Shown here: positions 1 through 10,482 of the stretch, piece after piece | Position numbering within the stretch: position 1 is the first letter of the stretch | Layout of the letters: each line of letters begins with the position of its first letter | NCBI GenBank assembly: GCA_015655465.1 | Contig: JAATEY010000106.1 | Span: 1 to 50,700, forward strand | Source of the DNA: Gammaproteobacteria bacterium | Lineage (GTDB): Bacteria; Pseudomonadota; Gammaproteobacteria; Steroidobacterales; Steroidobacteraceae | DNA: 50,700 nucleotides | Direction of reading: 5' to 3' | Notes under the pieces: generated by a model | Told to the model about the DNA's origin: nothing | The model's database searches: none | What the model saw: only the letters and a program-made list of their open reading frames with translations | Program-made: the position numbers and the translations under genes

Positions 1-2067
1 CTCGTCCGCCGCCAGCTCGCGCAGCTGCGACAGCGACGAATAGCCGGTGCCGAAATCATCGATCGAGAAACGCACCCCGGCCACGCGCAGCAATTCCATG
101 TTCCTGCGCGCAGCCGCCGGTTCGTGCATGAGCACGCTCTCGGTGATCTCCAGCGTCAGTGAACCGGCGGCAATCCTGACCTCGCGCAGCGCCTCGAGGA
201 TGTGCTGCAACAGATTGGTGTCCAGGATATCGGCTGCCGAGAGATTGACCGCGACTTGCAGCGGATAGCCATCGCGATGCCAGCGGGCCAGCTGCGCCAG
301 CGCGGAACGCAGCACCCAGCGCGTCAAGCTGGCCGAAGCGCCGGTGTGCTCCGCAATGGGAACGAACTCTGCCGGCGACACCAGGCCGAACACCGGGTGC
401 TTCCACCGCACCAGCGCCTCGACGCCGTCGATGCGGCGATCCGAAAGGCGCGTCTTCGGCTGGAAGTGCAGGAAGAGCTGGTCGCTGGCCAGCGCCAGCG
501 GCAGGTCGGCGCCCAGCTTCAGGCGGCGGCGCTGCGCTTCATCATTGGATACGGCGAAGCTTGCGATGCCGGTGCGCTGCAGGATGGCGGCTTCGATCGC
601 CGCATGTGCACAACGCAGCGCTTCCGTTGCGGTAGCGCCATCCCGGGGCGCGAGCGCCACGCCCAGCACGACAGCAGCCTGCAGCGTAATGCCTGCGGTG
701 GTGAATGCCGCGCTCGACTGCTCCCTGAGCTGCTGTGCCAGTACCGTCGCATCCGCATCTTCCGGCAATTCAATGGCGACAGCGAAGGCAGCGTTGTCGA
801 GCCGCGCCACGAGTCCCCGCGCGTCGTTCCATGTCGTGAGCTGCTGCGCCAGGTGGCCGACCAGACGCTCGGCTATGTCGAAGCCCAGCGTGGCGGAGAT
901 TTCCTGCAGGTTCGTGACCACCAGCTGGATGACGGCGATCCGCGGCTTGCCTGGCGCCTGCAATCGCTGTGTCAGCCATTCCTCGAGCTGCGTGCGATTC
1001 GGCAGGCCGGTGGCCGAATCGTGCCGCGCCACATGCAGCAGTTCGGATTCGCGCTCCGCAATGCCGCTCTGCATGCTGTTGAAGGATTCCGCCAGATGCG
1101 CCAGTTCGCGGCCGCCAGATGCCTCGACGCGCTGCGAGTAATCGCCGGCGGCCACGCGGGCGGCGCCAGCTGCCAGCCTTTGCACGGGACGCGCCGTGCT
1201 GCGGCCGATATAGATGCCTGCGATCACTGCGGCCGCCAGTGTGAAACCGATCATCCATCCGAAGGTCTTCGCCAGCCCGACAAATGGTTCCAGAACATCG
1301 CTCATGGGCTTCAGCAGCGCGATGTCGAGATCGGGCTCCCTGGAAAGGTGCGTGGCAGTGGCCAGATATTCCTCGCCGCCGATCTTCACCACGTCGGGCG
1401 AACTGGACAGGGGAGCCACGATCATGCCATCTGCAGACTGCAGCTCGGGAAGGGTGCCGGCTGCCAGATGCGGTTTGCCATCGGTCGTCGTAAGAAATGC
1501 CACCTGCACGCCTTCGCCTACCAGTCGCTGCACTTCGCCGGCGAGCCGGCGGTCAACCGCGAACCCCAGCACCACCTGGCCGATTTCATCCGGAGCCAGC
1601 ACTGGTGCGATGAATACCTGGTAGACACCCGTTGCCGACATGACGAATTGTGCACCGGTGGAACTGCGCTGGCGTCCCCGGTTCAGCGCCGCAATGAATT
1701 CGGGACCGACATCCGCCGTTCCCTCACCATGCGCGAGCAGGTTGCCTTCCAGATCCAGGGCCAGCGTCAGATCGGCGCCGATGCGCCCGGCGTGATTGCC
1801 CAGCGCAGAGGCCAGCGTCGGCTTGTCCCCGGTGAAGGCCTTGAGAAAACCGTAGTCCCTGACCAGCACCGGTACCGCATTGGCCAGCAGCCGTTCGCGG
1901 TTGGCGAGCATCTTCGTGGCGTTCGTGGCACCAAGCAGCAGCTGCTGATCGGCATGGTTGCGCTCGTTGGACTTGGTAATCGCCAACGCCGTGAACAGCG
2001 TCACGGTCTGGGCGCCGACCACCAGGGCAATCAGCAGGATGAGAAGTCGATTACGAAAGCTCAGCAT
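1..2067 (-). CDS. Membrane-anchored HAMP / degenerate GGDEF / EAL signalling protein (3' end beyond window)
   Basis: Manual minus-strand reading from ATG at 2067: MLSFRNRLLILLIALVVGAQTVTLF (TM), HAMP-like segment, GGDEF-like ARHDSATGLPNR...RLDNAAFAVAI, EAL motifs GVEALVRW and SIDDFGTGYSSL. Frame stays open to window edge, so absent from the ORF track. Confidence 0.85.
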   Translation of the reverse strand, partial: MLSFRNRLLILLIALVVGAQTVTLFTALAITKSNERNHADQQLLLGATNATKMLANRERLLANAVPVLVRDYGFLKAFTGDKPTLASALGNHAGRIGADLTLALDLEGNLLAHGEGTADVGPEFIAALNRGRQRSSTGAQFVMSATGVYQVFIAPVLAPDEIGQVVLGFAVDRRLAGEVQRLVGEGVQVAFLTTTDGKPHLAAGTLPELQSADGMIVAPLSSSPDVVKIGGEEYLATATHLSREPDLDIALLKPMSDVLEPFVGLAKTFGWMIGFTLAAAVIAGIYIGRSTARPVQRLAAGAARVAAGDYSQRVEASGGRELAHLAESFNSMQSGIAERESELLHVARHDSATGLPNRTQLEEWLTQRLQAPGKPRIAVIQLVVTNLQEISATLGFDIAERLVGHLAQQLTTWNDARGLVARLDNAAFAVAIELPEDADATVLAQQLREQSSAAFTTAGITLQAAVVLGVALAPRDGATATEALRCAHAAIEAAILQRTGIASFAVSNDEAQRRRLKLGADLPLALASDQLFLHFQPKTRLSDRRIDGVEALVRWKHPVFGLVSPAEFVPIAEHTGASASLTRWVLRSALAQLARWHRDGYPLQVAVNLSAADILDTNLLQHILEALREVRIAAGSLTLEITESVLMHEPAAARRNMELLRVAGVRFSIDDFGTGYSSLSQLRELAADE

Positions 2068-2137
2068 GGTGTGCGCTTCAATGAGGTCCTTGATCCTAGT
2101 TACTTAACGCCAGGGGCGCGATCTGCAGAACCCGAAA

Positions 2138-2779
2138 ATGCGACTTCTATTCCACGCCGCAAGCCTGCTTTTCGCGTCGACAGCACTTGCTGCGCCGCTC
2201 GAACTGCGCGTTGTGGGCGTCGATGGCAAGGGCATTGCTGGCACGGTCGTGGTGCTGCGCAGCACGGATCCCGCGCGGTCCATAGCCAGGCCGGTGGAGG
2301 CGCAGATCGACCAGGTCGACCGGCAGTTCGTGCCGCATGTGCTGATAGTGCCCACGGGCTCGAAGATCAGCTTTCCGAACAGCGACTCCGTGAGCCACCA
2401 GGTCTATTCGTTTTCTCCCACGAAGCGGTTTGACCTGCCGCTGTATCGCGGCACCCAGCATCCACCAGTCAGGGAGTTCGAACGCGCGGGCGTGGTGACG
2501 CTGGGCTGCAACATCCACGACAACATGCGCGCCTATGTGTTCGTCGTGGACGCGCAGTATTTCGGTCGCACCGATGCCAATGGCGCGTGGAAGGTGCCGG
2601 ATGTGCAGCCCGGCACGTACACCGTGCAGGTCTGGCACCCGAAATCGCGCGAAGCACGACCCGTGATCGAGCAGCAGCTCAGGATCCCGGCTGCAGAGCC
2701 GCAGCTCGTGCTGCGCCTCGCCACGGAATTGCGCCTGCGCGCCGAGTCACAAGTTCCTGCCAACTGGGATGCCTACTGA
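2138..2779 (+). CDS. Secreted plastocyanin/methylamine-utilization-like protein
   Basis: Signal peptide; cupredoxin-like FPNSDSVSHQVYSF and VTLGCNIHDNMRAYVFVV; C-terminal carboxypeptidase-regulatory-like segment. Confidence 0.7.
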   Translation: MRLLFHAASLLFASTALAAPLELRVVGVDGKGIAGTVVVLRSTDPARSIARPVEAQIDQVDRQFVPHVLIVPTGSKISFPNSDSVSHQVYSFSPTKRFDLPLYRGTQHPPVREFERAGVVTLGCNIHDNMRAYVFVVDAQYFGRTDANGAWKVPDVQPGTYTVQVWHPKSREARPVIEQQLRIPAAEPQLVLRLATELRLRAESQVPANWDAY

Positions 2780-3971
2780 CATGAAATCACTGGTGGCTGT
2801 CCTGCTCGCCGTATTGCTTGCGCCCTGCGCGCGCGCCGAGGTGGAAGCAAGCCTGGATCTGCGTCTGGTTGATTCAAACGGTCGCAACTCCTTTCTCGAT
2901 GGCGGCCTTGGCAAGCTGCGCTTCGACACGGATGACGATGGCGTGCAGCTCGGCCGCGCGCGTCTGGCATGGCGCGGCTCGCCAGGTGGCAACTGGCATG
3001 CCAATGTGGATGTTTCGGCATGGAGCCTGGACGATCACAACGCCATCGACGTAACCGAAGCCTGGCTGGAGTGGCGCCCGGTGCCAACCTCGCCGTGGCG
3101 CTCAAACCTGAAGATCGGCGCCTTCTATCCGCCCATTTCGCTGGAGCACCGCGCCTCCGGCTGGACCAACCCCTACACCATCAGCAGCTCGGCGCTGAAC
3201 ACCTGGGTGGGCGAAGAACTGCGCACCATCGGCGTTGCCTACGAACTTGAACATCGGGGCATTGCCGACGGCGGACAATGGGATTTCGGCGCGCAGGCTG
3301 CGGTGTTCGGCTGGAACGATCCGGCTGGAGTGATTCTCGCCTTCCGCGGCTTCTCGCTGAATGACCGGCAGACACCATTGTTCGGACGCATCGGCACCTA
3401 CGCCTATGGCTATCGGGAACAGCGCGTGCTGTTCTCCGAAATCGACAACCGGCCTGGCTATCATGTGGGCGCATACGCCAAACATGACAGCGGACTCGAG
3501 CTGCGTGCGCTGCACTACGACAACCGCGCCGACCCGACCGTCTTCAAGCCCGGCATCAGCGACTACGCCTGGCGCACCCGCTTCAATTCGCTGGGCGCGC
3601 GGTACGATGGTCCGGCGGGCCTCGCGATCATTGCGCAGTGGCTCAAGGGGACCACCGATGCAACCCCCGATCCCACCAACCACTGGGGCTTTGAAACCGC
3701 ATTCGTGCTGGTGGCGCGGGAGTTCTTCGGCAAGCATCGCCTGGCGCTGCGCTACGATGATTTCAAGGTAAACCCGGACCCTGTCTCATACTGGAAATCC
3801 GAGAAAGGTCACGCGCTGACGCTGGGCTGGACATGGAAATTGCGCGAGCACGTCGAACTGGCTGGCGAATGGCTGCAGTTGAATAGCGACGTCGGCAATC
3901 GCGAAGAGCTGGACGAACCGGAAAAAGCCCGCGAACGCAGTCTGCAGCTGGCGCTGCGCCTGACGCTGTAG
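2769..3971 (+). CDS. Outer-membrane porin-like beta-barrel protein
   Basis: Signal peptide, alternating amphipathic strands, C-terminal LQLALRLTL; overlaps upstream CDS by 11 nt. Confidence 0.65.
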   Translation: MPTDMKSLVAVLLAVLLAPCARAEVEASLDLRLVDSNGRNSFLDGGLGKLRFDTDDDGVQLGRARLAWRGSPGGNWHANVDVSAWSLDDHNAIDVTEAWLEWRPVPTSPWRSNLKIGAFYPPISLEHRASGWTNPYTISSSALNTWVGEELRTIGVAYELEHRGIADGGQWDFGAQAAVFGWNDPAGVILAFRGFSLNDRQTPLFGRIGTYAYGYREQRVLFSEIDNRPGYHVGAYAKHDSGLELRALHYDNRADPTVFKPGISDYAWRTRFNSLGARYDGPAGLAIIAQWLKGTTDATPDPTNHWGFETAFVLVAREFFGKHRLALRYDDFKVNPDPVSYWKSEKGHALTLGWTWKLREHVELAGEWLQLNSDVGNREELDEPEKARERSLQLALRLTL

Positions 3972-4017
3972 CGCACGATGGCCGGGAAACTGCGGCGCTG
4001 CTGAAACCCGGGCACCG

Positions 4018-5370
4018 TCAATGGCTGGCGCCCGCCTCTCTTCGAACATCCACCTTGCGCGCCAGCAGTATGACGGTCGCGATCAACGCCACGGACAACG
4101 GCAGCAACGGCACGAAGAACATCCGCTGGCTGGGCCAGTGCTGTGCCATCACGAAGCCCCCGACCAGAGGCCCGCTCAGCGAGCCGATGCGCCCGATGCC
4201 CAGTGCAGTGCCGGCGCCCGTAGGCCGGCAGGAAACCGGATAGATCAGGCCCGCTGAAGTATTGAGTACGCCCTGGCAACCGACGATGCCGAAGCCGGCC
4301 ATGCACACCGCGAGGGTGAGCAGCGGCGCGGAGGCAAAGCCCGTCGTGGCGATGATCAGGCAACCGGTGAAACCCAGCAGCAGCAGGATCAGCGCCCAGT
4401 TGAGCCCCAGCCGCCCCAGCACGAACACGGTGGCGACAGCCGCGATGGTGCCGCCCCAGTGCAGGGTGGCATTGGTGAAGGCGGTCTGTACTTCCGACAG
4501 CCCGGCCTGATTCAGGATCACCGAGATCCAGCTGTTGAGGAAATGCATCGACAGCAGCGTGCAGGCAAACATCAGCCACAGCAGCGGCGTGGTGACTTTC
4601 AATTCGCCGGCAAACAGGTCGCGAATGCTGCCGCGTGAGGTTTGACCGGCTGCCCTCGGGCGCAGCGCGAACTGCGTCTGCGGCGTGATGGCGAGCTGTG
4701 GATCCAGCTCGCGCGCCCGCGCCTCGATCTCCCGGCGGTCCCTGGCGCGATAGGTGAGGAACAGCAGCGACTCCGGCAGCTTCCAGGCAATGAGCAGCGC
4801 GACCAGCACCGGCACCACGCTGCCGGCGACGAACAGCGCCTGCCAGCCATGCTGCGGCACCAGCCACGCGGCCACGATGGCCGGCATGCCGCTGCCCAGG
4901 GACATGCCGATCATCGGGATGCTGGTCAGCAACGGGCGCTTCGCTCCCGGCGAAATCTCGGCCGCCAGCGCGATCACATTCGGCAGCACGCCGCCGAGCC
5001 CCAGGCCGGTGAAGAAGCGGATCGCGCCCAGCTGCGTGGGGTTCTTCGCCAGCACGCACAGCAGCGCCGTGCAGGCATAGAGCACGGTACCCACCACGAT
5101 CACGCGCTTGCGGCCGTAGCGGTCGCCCATGTTGCCGAGGAAGGTGGCGCCCAGCATCATGCCCACCAGGTTGGCGGTCAGCACGTACTGGAGGAAGGAG
5201 GCCGGCGCGAGGCCCCACTCCTTCGCGATGCGCGGCGCGGCGAAAGCCACCAGCTGCAGGTCGAAGCCGTCGCAGAGCAGCGCGACCATCAGCAGGCCCA
5301 GGATGAAGTAGTTGCGCCCGGTCAGTTTCTGCCGGTCGACCAGCTCGTCGACGTAAATGGTATTTGCCAC
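4018..5370 (-). CDS. MFS transporter, aromatic acid:H+ symporter-like
   Basis: 450 aa, 12-TM pattern, LLCDGFDLQLVAFAAPRIAKEWG and GNMGDRYGRKRVI MFS signatures. Confidence 0.8.
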   Translation of the reverse strand: MANTIYVDELVDRQKLTGRNYFILGLLMVALLCDGFDLQLVAFAAPRIAKEWGLAPASFLQYVLTANLVGMMLGATFLGNMGDRYGRKRVIVVGTVLYACTALLCVLAKNPTQLGAIRFFTGLGLGGVLPNVIALAAEISPGAKRPLLTSIPMIGMSLGSGMPAIVAAWLVPQHGWQALFVAGSVVPVLVALLIAWKLPESLLFLTYRARDRREIEARARELDPQLAITPQTQFALRPRAAGQTSRGSIRDLFAGELKVTTPLLWLMFACTLLSMHFLNSWISVILNQAGLSEVQTAFTNATLHWGGTIAAVATVFVLGRLGLNWALILLLLGFTGCLIIATTGFASAPLLTLAVCMAGFGIVGCQGVLNTSAGLIYPVSCRPTGAGTALGIGRIGSLSGPLVGGFVMAQHWPSQRMFFVPLLPLSVALIATVILLARKVDVRREAGASH

Positions 5371-5436
5371 GCCACCCGCCCCCAGGCGATTCGCTTCATC
5401 TTGTTTGTCGGAGCGGGCGAGCGTACTCGATCCGGA

Positions 5437-8400
5437 TCAGAAGCGCATACGCACGCCCATGCGATAAGCGCGGCCCATGGTGTCGTTGTACTGCACGCTG
5501 GCGCCCGAGATGCCGCCGCCGGTGAAGGGTGGTGGCGTGTCGAACAGGTTGTTGATCGACCCGAACACCTGGAACTGCTGCATGTTGCCGACCTTCAGAT
5601 TGTAGGACGCGTTCAGGCTGTAGTTCAGGTACGGCTTCACCCGGTTGTTGTCCACACTGCCGTTCAGGAACTGGCCCGCGGCATTCCGGTAGCTGGTTCC
5701 GTCCGGGCTGTCGCTCCAGGTGTTGTCCAGCTTCGCGCCGCCGATATAGCGGGCGGACAGGCTCATCGTCAGGTCGCCAAGCAGGTAGGTGCCGATGATG
5801 TTGCCCGTCCACTCGGGAGTGGCCGACACCCCGGGAATGAACACGCTGTTGCGGATCTGGCCAACCAGATCCACGTAGGTGAAGCTGTCCACGCACTGGG
5901 TGGTGTTGTTCACGGCAGCGAAGCTGCCACAGGTTTGCTGGATGCCGGATGCTTCCATCGCCCGCGTCGCCCGTACCGTCAGCGACACGGAACCCGGCAG
6001 TTCGCCGAACACCCGGTTCAACGGGAACAGGTAGTTCCAGGACAGGTCGAGGCCCCGCCGCTGGTAGGGCAGGCTGTTGGCCGGCCGGCTGGCGTTGTAG
6101 TTGATGATGTCCCGCAGATCGCGGCTGCCATCCGCGTGTTCGGCAAATGTGAGTTCCCTGCACTCCGGAAGATCGGGGTTGAACAGGCCGTTGATGGCGT
6201 GCTCCGGATCGGCTGCTGCATCGATGTTGCCGCTGTTTTCCCAGCAGCTGCGGATGGGATTCGAAAAATTGAACGGTGTGTAGATGCCATCCCTCACCCG
6301 GGTGGTGTAATAGTCGGCCGACATGCGCATGCCCTGCGCCCAGCCACCCGGCGACAGCACCAGGCCGAGCGTCAGCGTGTCGCTTTTCTCGGGCTTCAGA
6401 TCCGCGTTGCCGACGCGGACGAATCCCCACCGCTCGTACTGGTTCTCGTCGCTGTCCCGTGTCCGTTCGCGCCAGGGGTTGATGTCGTATGCCTGGTCCG
6501 GAATTCCCGGCTGGTTGAGGAACAGGTCGCGGTAGCCCGCCGCGCGCAGGTCGCGCGAACGGGTCAGGCGCAACCGCATCCAGTCGAAGGGCTCGAACAC
6601 CGTCGCGAACTTCCAGTTCATGGTGCCCTGCGTGGCCGACTGGCCGGTCGTGCCCGCGCCGCCTTCGTTGTTGTACGAGGCATAGCGGGCGCCCAGGTTG
6701 ACCAGCCACAGGTTGATGCCGGGCTTGCCACTGACCAGCGGCATGTTCAGTTCGGTGTAACCCTCCGTCACCCGGGTCCTGCCGCCAAAGGCATCGCCCC
6801 AGGCGCGCGCGATGTCGGCGCGCAGATAGAACGGCCCCCGCGACCCCTGGTTGTCGACGGTATCCTCGCGGATCTCGAAGCCGAAGGCGCCGGTCAGCGG
6901 GCCGGCCCATCCCTGCCACAGCGTGCCCGAGGTGGTAAACGACAGCGTCTGCAGATTGTTGACGCCATCGGAGATGTTCTCCTTGAAGGCATAGTCCAGC
7001 GCTTCCTGCTGCAGCTGGGCTGCTGCCGGATCGGCGAAGGTGGTGCCGAAGATGTCGAGCGGCTTGCAGCCCGCTGCCACTGCGGCGAGCCCGGCGGGGT
7101 CGCTCATCGGCCGACCCGTGCTGTCGAGCACCGGGATGCCGTCGCGCTTGATCCGGCATACGGGTTTGCCATAGCTGTCCGAACCCACGCGGTCATCGAT
7201 GACTGCGTCCATGGCGAACGCAAAGCTCAGGTTGGTCTGGACATTGTTCTGTCTCGACGTGCTTTCGGTCTGGCCGTACTGGTAGTACGCATCCCAGCGC
7301 CAGTCCCTGCCGAACCGGCCCTTGACGCCGGCCACGGCACGCCAGGTTTCCGATTCCTGGCTGGTCCACTGCTGGATCTGCGGGTTCCAGACCTTCCTGA
7401 GGGCAGTGAAGCCGCTGCAAGGCGAGCTGCCGTACAGCGCAGTCAGGGCGCTGTTCCCCCCACCCGCGGCAGGGGAGTTGTTGAACGCGCGCTGCACCTG
7501 GTACAGCGCCTCGGGGTTCACGTGGCCGAGGAAGGCGTACGCATTGCGGCCCAGCTGCGGCAGTACCGCCGGCGTGCCGGGGTCATCGAAGTCGGCGGTG
7601 AGCGTGACTTTGACGAGGTTCCAGTATGGGGTCCCCTGCGCCGACGTGATCCGCTGCCAGACGGGATTCACCGCATTCAGGAAGGTATAGGCCGGAGGAG
7701 CGGTATTCGTACTGCCACTCTGGCCTGGTGGAATGAAGTACGGGGGAACCCTGCCATTGGGAACGCCGAGAAACGCCCGGAAATTCGGGTTGCTCCACAG
7801 GGTGTTCCGCGGGAAGTCGGGCACGGGAGCCCCGCCATTGAAGGGGTCGGTGAACGCTTCACCGTTGCCGCCGTATGAAATTTCCATCCCCGCCCTGACC
7901 GACCCGGCGGCTACTGCAGCCACGCCGGTGGTATTGAAACGCACGCAGGTCGTGCCCTGGGTGTAGGGGTTCCTGCTGGACGAATCGGTAGTGGCGTAGC
8001 TGCCCTGCAGATAACCGGTCATGCGCTCGGTGAACGCGTACTCGAAATTCGTGAACGCCGTCCTGCGCTCGGTGCGCGGCCGCATCGCCTGGGCGGTGGT
8101 GGCAAGGGGACCATCGCCGTTCAGGGCGGTGCTGGCATTTGTACCGCCCCGATAGCCGTAGGCGTATTCCTCGACGCCCGTTCCATCGGCCGTGAACCGG
8201 TATCCCGAGGTATTGGTAGCGTCGGCGGAATAGATCGTGCCGGCAGGCGCGAACTGGCTGAAGCGCACGTTGCTGATCTCGAACCGCGCCGGATAGCCCT
8301 CGTAACCCGGCAATGGAGCCAGCACGCCGGAGACATTCGACAGCGAGCCACTGGAATTGGTGAACAGGGTACGGGATCTGGCGCACCAGCCACGTGCCGC

Positions 8401-9474
8401 GGCGCAGTCGCGGATGGCGGACTGGTTCTGCCACTCGACACCGAGCAGCACATGACCTTTGCCGCCGAACAGCGGCAGGCCGCCCGAAGCGGAGACATGC
8501 GGACTCTGGCCATCGCCGGCCTCGTTGATGCCGTAGTCCATGTCCAGATTGAAGCCGGTCAGCCGGTGGTCGAGCACCAGGTTGACCACTCCTGCCATCG
8601 CGCCGGAGCCATAGGTCGATGAAGCACCGCCGGTCACCACGTCCATGCGCATCAACAGGTTCGACGGAACGATGTTGAGGTCGACGACATCGGCCTGGTT
8701 GGAAGTCGAGACCACGCGCCGGCCATCGATCATGGTCAGCGTCCGCGAGCCGAACATCGGGTCCAGGCCGCGCAGGTTGGCGATGGTGTTGCCGATGAAG
8801 AACGAGCCGCGATCGAATATCTGGTTGCCGGATCCGGGACCGCCGACTCCGCCAGTGTCGTTGCCGGTGTAGGTCGCCGTGTCGCCGGTAAGAAAGGGCA
8901 TGTAGGTGGAAATGCTCTGCGGCACCAGCTGCAGCAGCGCGTCGCCGACATTGACGATGCCGAGCCGCCGCATTTCCTCGCCGGTGATGCTGGTGACAGG
9001 ATTGGCTGAAGTGATGTCGGGCAGCTTGATCCGCGTGCCGGTGATCTGCACTTCCTCCACTTCCTGCAGTTCCTGCTGTTCCTGGCTGGCGGCCACGGCC
9101 GGGCCGGAAGCCGTGGGTGGCGCATGGCCCGGCGACGCGGCATCGGGGGAACGTTGCCGCGCGGTGTCCGCCTCTCCGGCACGAAACAGCGCGATGGTGC
9201 CGGCGTCGATGCGGCGGAAAGACAGGCCAGTGCCGGACAGCAGACGACGCAGCGCCGTCGCCGCGGGCATGCGTCCCCGCACGCCGCGCACCTGCCGGTC
9301 AGCCAGCCACGCATCGGCGGCCAGCACCTGGATGCCGCTCTGGCCGGAGAACTGCAGCAGCGCGCTGGAAAGCGGCTGCGCGCCGATATCGAAATCCGTC
9401 GTGCGCTCAGCCGTTTCCGCGGACCAGGAGAGAACACCCGGACAGCACAGCAGCATTGCGACGATCAGTCGCAT
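5437..9474 (-). CDS. TonB-dependent receptor with N-terminal STN (secretin/TonB short) domain
   Basis: STN segment FDIGAQPLSSALLQFSGQSGIQVL; plug VQITGTRIKLPDITSANPVTSITGEEMRRLGIVNVGDAL; C-terminal barrel ending MGRAYRMGVRMRF. Confidence 0.92.
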   Translation of the reverse strand: MRLIVAMLLCCPGVLSWSAETAERTTDFDIGAQPLSSALLQFSGQSGIQVLAADAWLADRQVRGVRGRMPAATALRRLLSGTGLSFRRIDAGTIALFRAGEADTARQRSPDAASPGHAPPTASGPAVAASQEQQELQEVEEVQITGTRIKLPDITSANPVTSITGEEMRRLGIVNVGDALLQLVPQSISTYMPFLTGDTATYTGNDTGGVGGPGSGNQIFDRGSFFIGNTIANLRGLDPMFGSRTLTMIDGRRVVSTSNQADVVDLNIVPSNLLMRMDVVTGGASSTYGSGAMAGVVNLVLDHRLTGFNLDMDYGINEAGDGQSPHVSASGGLPLFGGKGHVLLGVEWQNQSAIRDCAAARGWCARSRTLFTNSSGSLSNVSGVLAPLPGYEGYPARFEISNVRFSQFAPAGTIYSADATNTSGYRFTADGTGVEEYAYGYRGGTNASTALNGDGPLATTAQAMRPRTERRTAFTNFEYAFTERMTGYLQGSYATTDSSSRNPYTQGTTCVRFNTTGVAAVAAGSVRAGMEISYGGNGEAFTDPFNGGAPVPDFPRNTLWSNPNFRAFLGVPNGRVPPYFIPPGQSGSTNTAPPAYTFLNAVNPVWQRITSAQGTPYWNLVKVTLTADFDDPGTPAVLPQLGRNAYAFLGHVNPEALYQVQRAFNNSPAAGGGNSALTALYGSSPCSGFTALRKVWNPQIQQWTSQESETWRAVAGVKGRFGRDWRWDAYYQYGQTESTSRQNNVQTNLSFAFAMDAVIDDRVGSDSYGKPVCRIKRDGIPVLDSTGRPMSDPAGLAAVAAGCKPLDIFGTTFADPAAAQLQQEALDYAFKENISDGVNNLQTLSFTTSGTLWQGWAGPLTGAFGFEIREDTVDNQGSRGPFYLRADIARAWGDAFGGRTRVTEGYTELNMPLVSGKPGINLWLVNLGARYASYNNEGGAGTTGQSATQGTMNWKFATVFEPFDWMRLRLTRSRDLRAAGYRDLFLNQPGIPDQAYDINPWRERTRDSDENQYERWGFVRVGNADLKPEKSDTLTLGLVLSPGGWAQGMRMSADYYTTRVRDGIYTPFNFSNPIRSCWENSGNIDAAADPEHAINGLFNPDLPECRELTFAEHADGSRDLRDIINYNASRPANSLPYQRRGLDLSWNYLFPLNRVFGELPGSVSLTVRATRAMEASGIQQTCGSFAAVNNTTQCVDSFTYVDLVGQIRNSVFIPGVSATPEWTGNIIGTYLLGDLTMSLSARYIGGAKLDNTWSDSPDGTSYRNAAGQFLNGSVDNNRVKPYLNYSLNASYNLKVGNMQQFQVFGSINNLFDTPPPFTGGGISGASVQYNDTMGRAYRMGVRMRF

Positions 9475-9483
9475 GAAATGCCA

Positions 9484-10482
9484 TCAATCGGAAAGGGCGT
9501 GAGGCTGTGGACGGATCAGCCGGCGCCCGTCGGCCAGCTCCACGATCGCGACCGGGAATGCATGCGGCAGCGCCCGCAGCCAGCCGTCGATCTGGTCGGT
9601 GCGCGCAGTGCCCGTGAAGGACAGCTCCTGGACACCCGGATCCTCGATCACGGTTTTTCTGGCCGCATAGCGGTTGATCGTCGTGATCACCTCGGAAAGC
9701 GGTTCGTTCTGGAAATTCAGGGTGCCGGAACGCCATGCGATGGCATTGCGCGGATCGGCCTGCCGCACGGCAACGGTGTGCGATGCCTGCGAATAGACCA
9801 GCTGCTGGCCGGTCTGCAGGCGCACATTCGGCGCCGCATCGGCGCGGCCTTCGTGGAAGGCGGCGACACTGCCTTCCGCAACCGTCACGGTGGTGCGCTC
9901 CGCGGTGCGCAGCACGTTGAACGCCGTGCCGGTGGCAAGCACTTCGAGCCTGCCCGCGTCCACCGAGAAAGGCCGGCTGGTATCGTGATGCACGGCGACG
10001 AACAGCTCACCCTCGTGCAGGTCGACACGCCGCTCGTGCCGCCCGAGAGCCACTGTCACGCGTGTGCCGGCACCGAGTTCCAGCACGGAACCATCCGCCA
10101 GTGTCTTCACGCTGTTGACGCCCACCGGGGAAGAGAACTCGCTGGTCAGCACCTCGTCGGGCGCCGGCCGCAGTTTCCACCAAGTGGCCGCGATGCCAGC
10201 CAGTCCCAGCCCGGCCAGCGATGCAACCAGCGCGCGGCGCCGGTACATGGTTCTGGTCACCACCCCGGCAGGGCGCGGTTCCGCAGAAAGCTGCCCGCTT
10301 GTCTCCCAGATGGCGGCAATATCGTCGAAGGCCTGCTGATTCAGCGGATCGCTCTGGCACCATTCCAGCCAGGCTTCCAGGATGCGCTCATCCTGTCCGG
10401 AGGTGCGTATGCGCTGCACCCAGAGGCTTGCCTGCTCCAGCCGCTGCAGCCTTGCATCCCTGCGACCCCAGGGCACGATCAT
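9484..10482 (-). CDS. FecR-family anti-sigma / sigma regulator
   Basis: MIVPWGRRDARLQRLEQASLWVQRI...WLEWCQSDPLNQQAFDDIAAIWE; FecR domain ADGSVLELGAGTRVTVALGRHERRVDLHEGELFVAVHHDTSRPFSV. The ORF track start at 10788 is over-extended. Confidence 0.88.
   Translation of the reverse strand: MIVPWGRRDARLQRLEQASLWVQRIRTSGQDERILEAWLEWCQSDPLNQQAFDDIAAIWETSGQLSAEPRPAGVVTRTMYRRRALVASLAGLGLAGIAATWWKLRPAPDEVLTSEFSSPVGVNSVKTLADGSVLELGAGTRVTVALGRHERRVDLHEGELFVAVHHDTSRPFSVDAGRLEVLATGTAFNVLRTAERTTVTVAEGSVAAFHEGRADAAPNVRLQTGQQLVYSQASHTVAVRQADPRNAIAWRSGTLNFQNEPLSEVITTINRYAARKTVIEDPGVQELSFTGTARTDQIDGWLRALPHAFPVAIVELADGRRLIRPQPHALSD

Noticed and set aside
202-2433. 743-aa plus-strand ORF
   Set aside because: Antisense shadow of the HAMP-GGDEF-EAL gene; low-complexity Arg/Gln/His/Gly-rich translation without domains.
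4642-7878. 1078-aa plus-strand ORF
   Set aside because: Antisense shadow of the MFS and receptor 1 genes in high-GC DNA.
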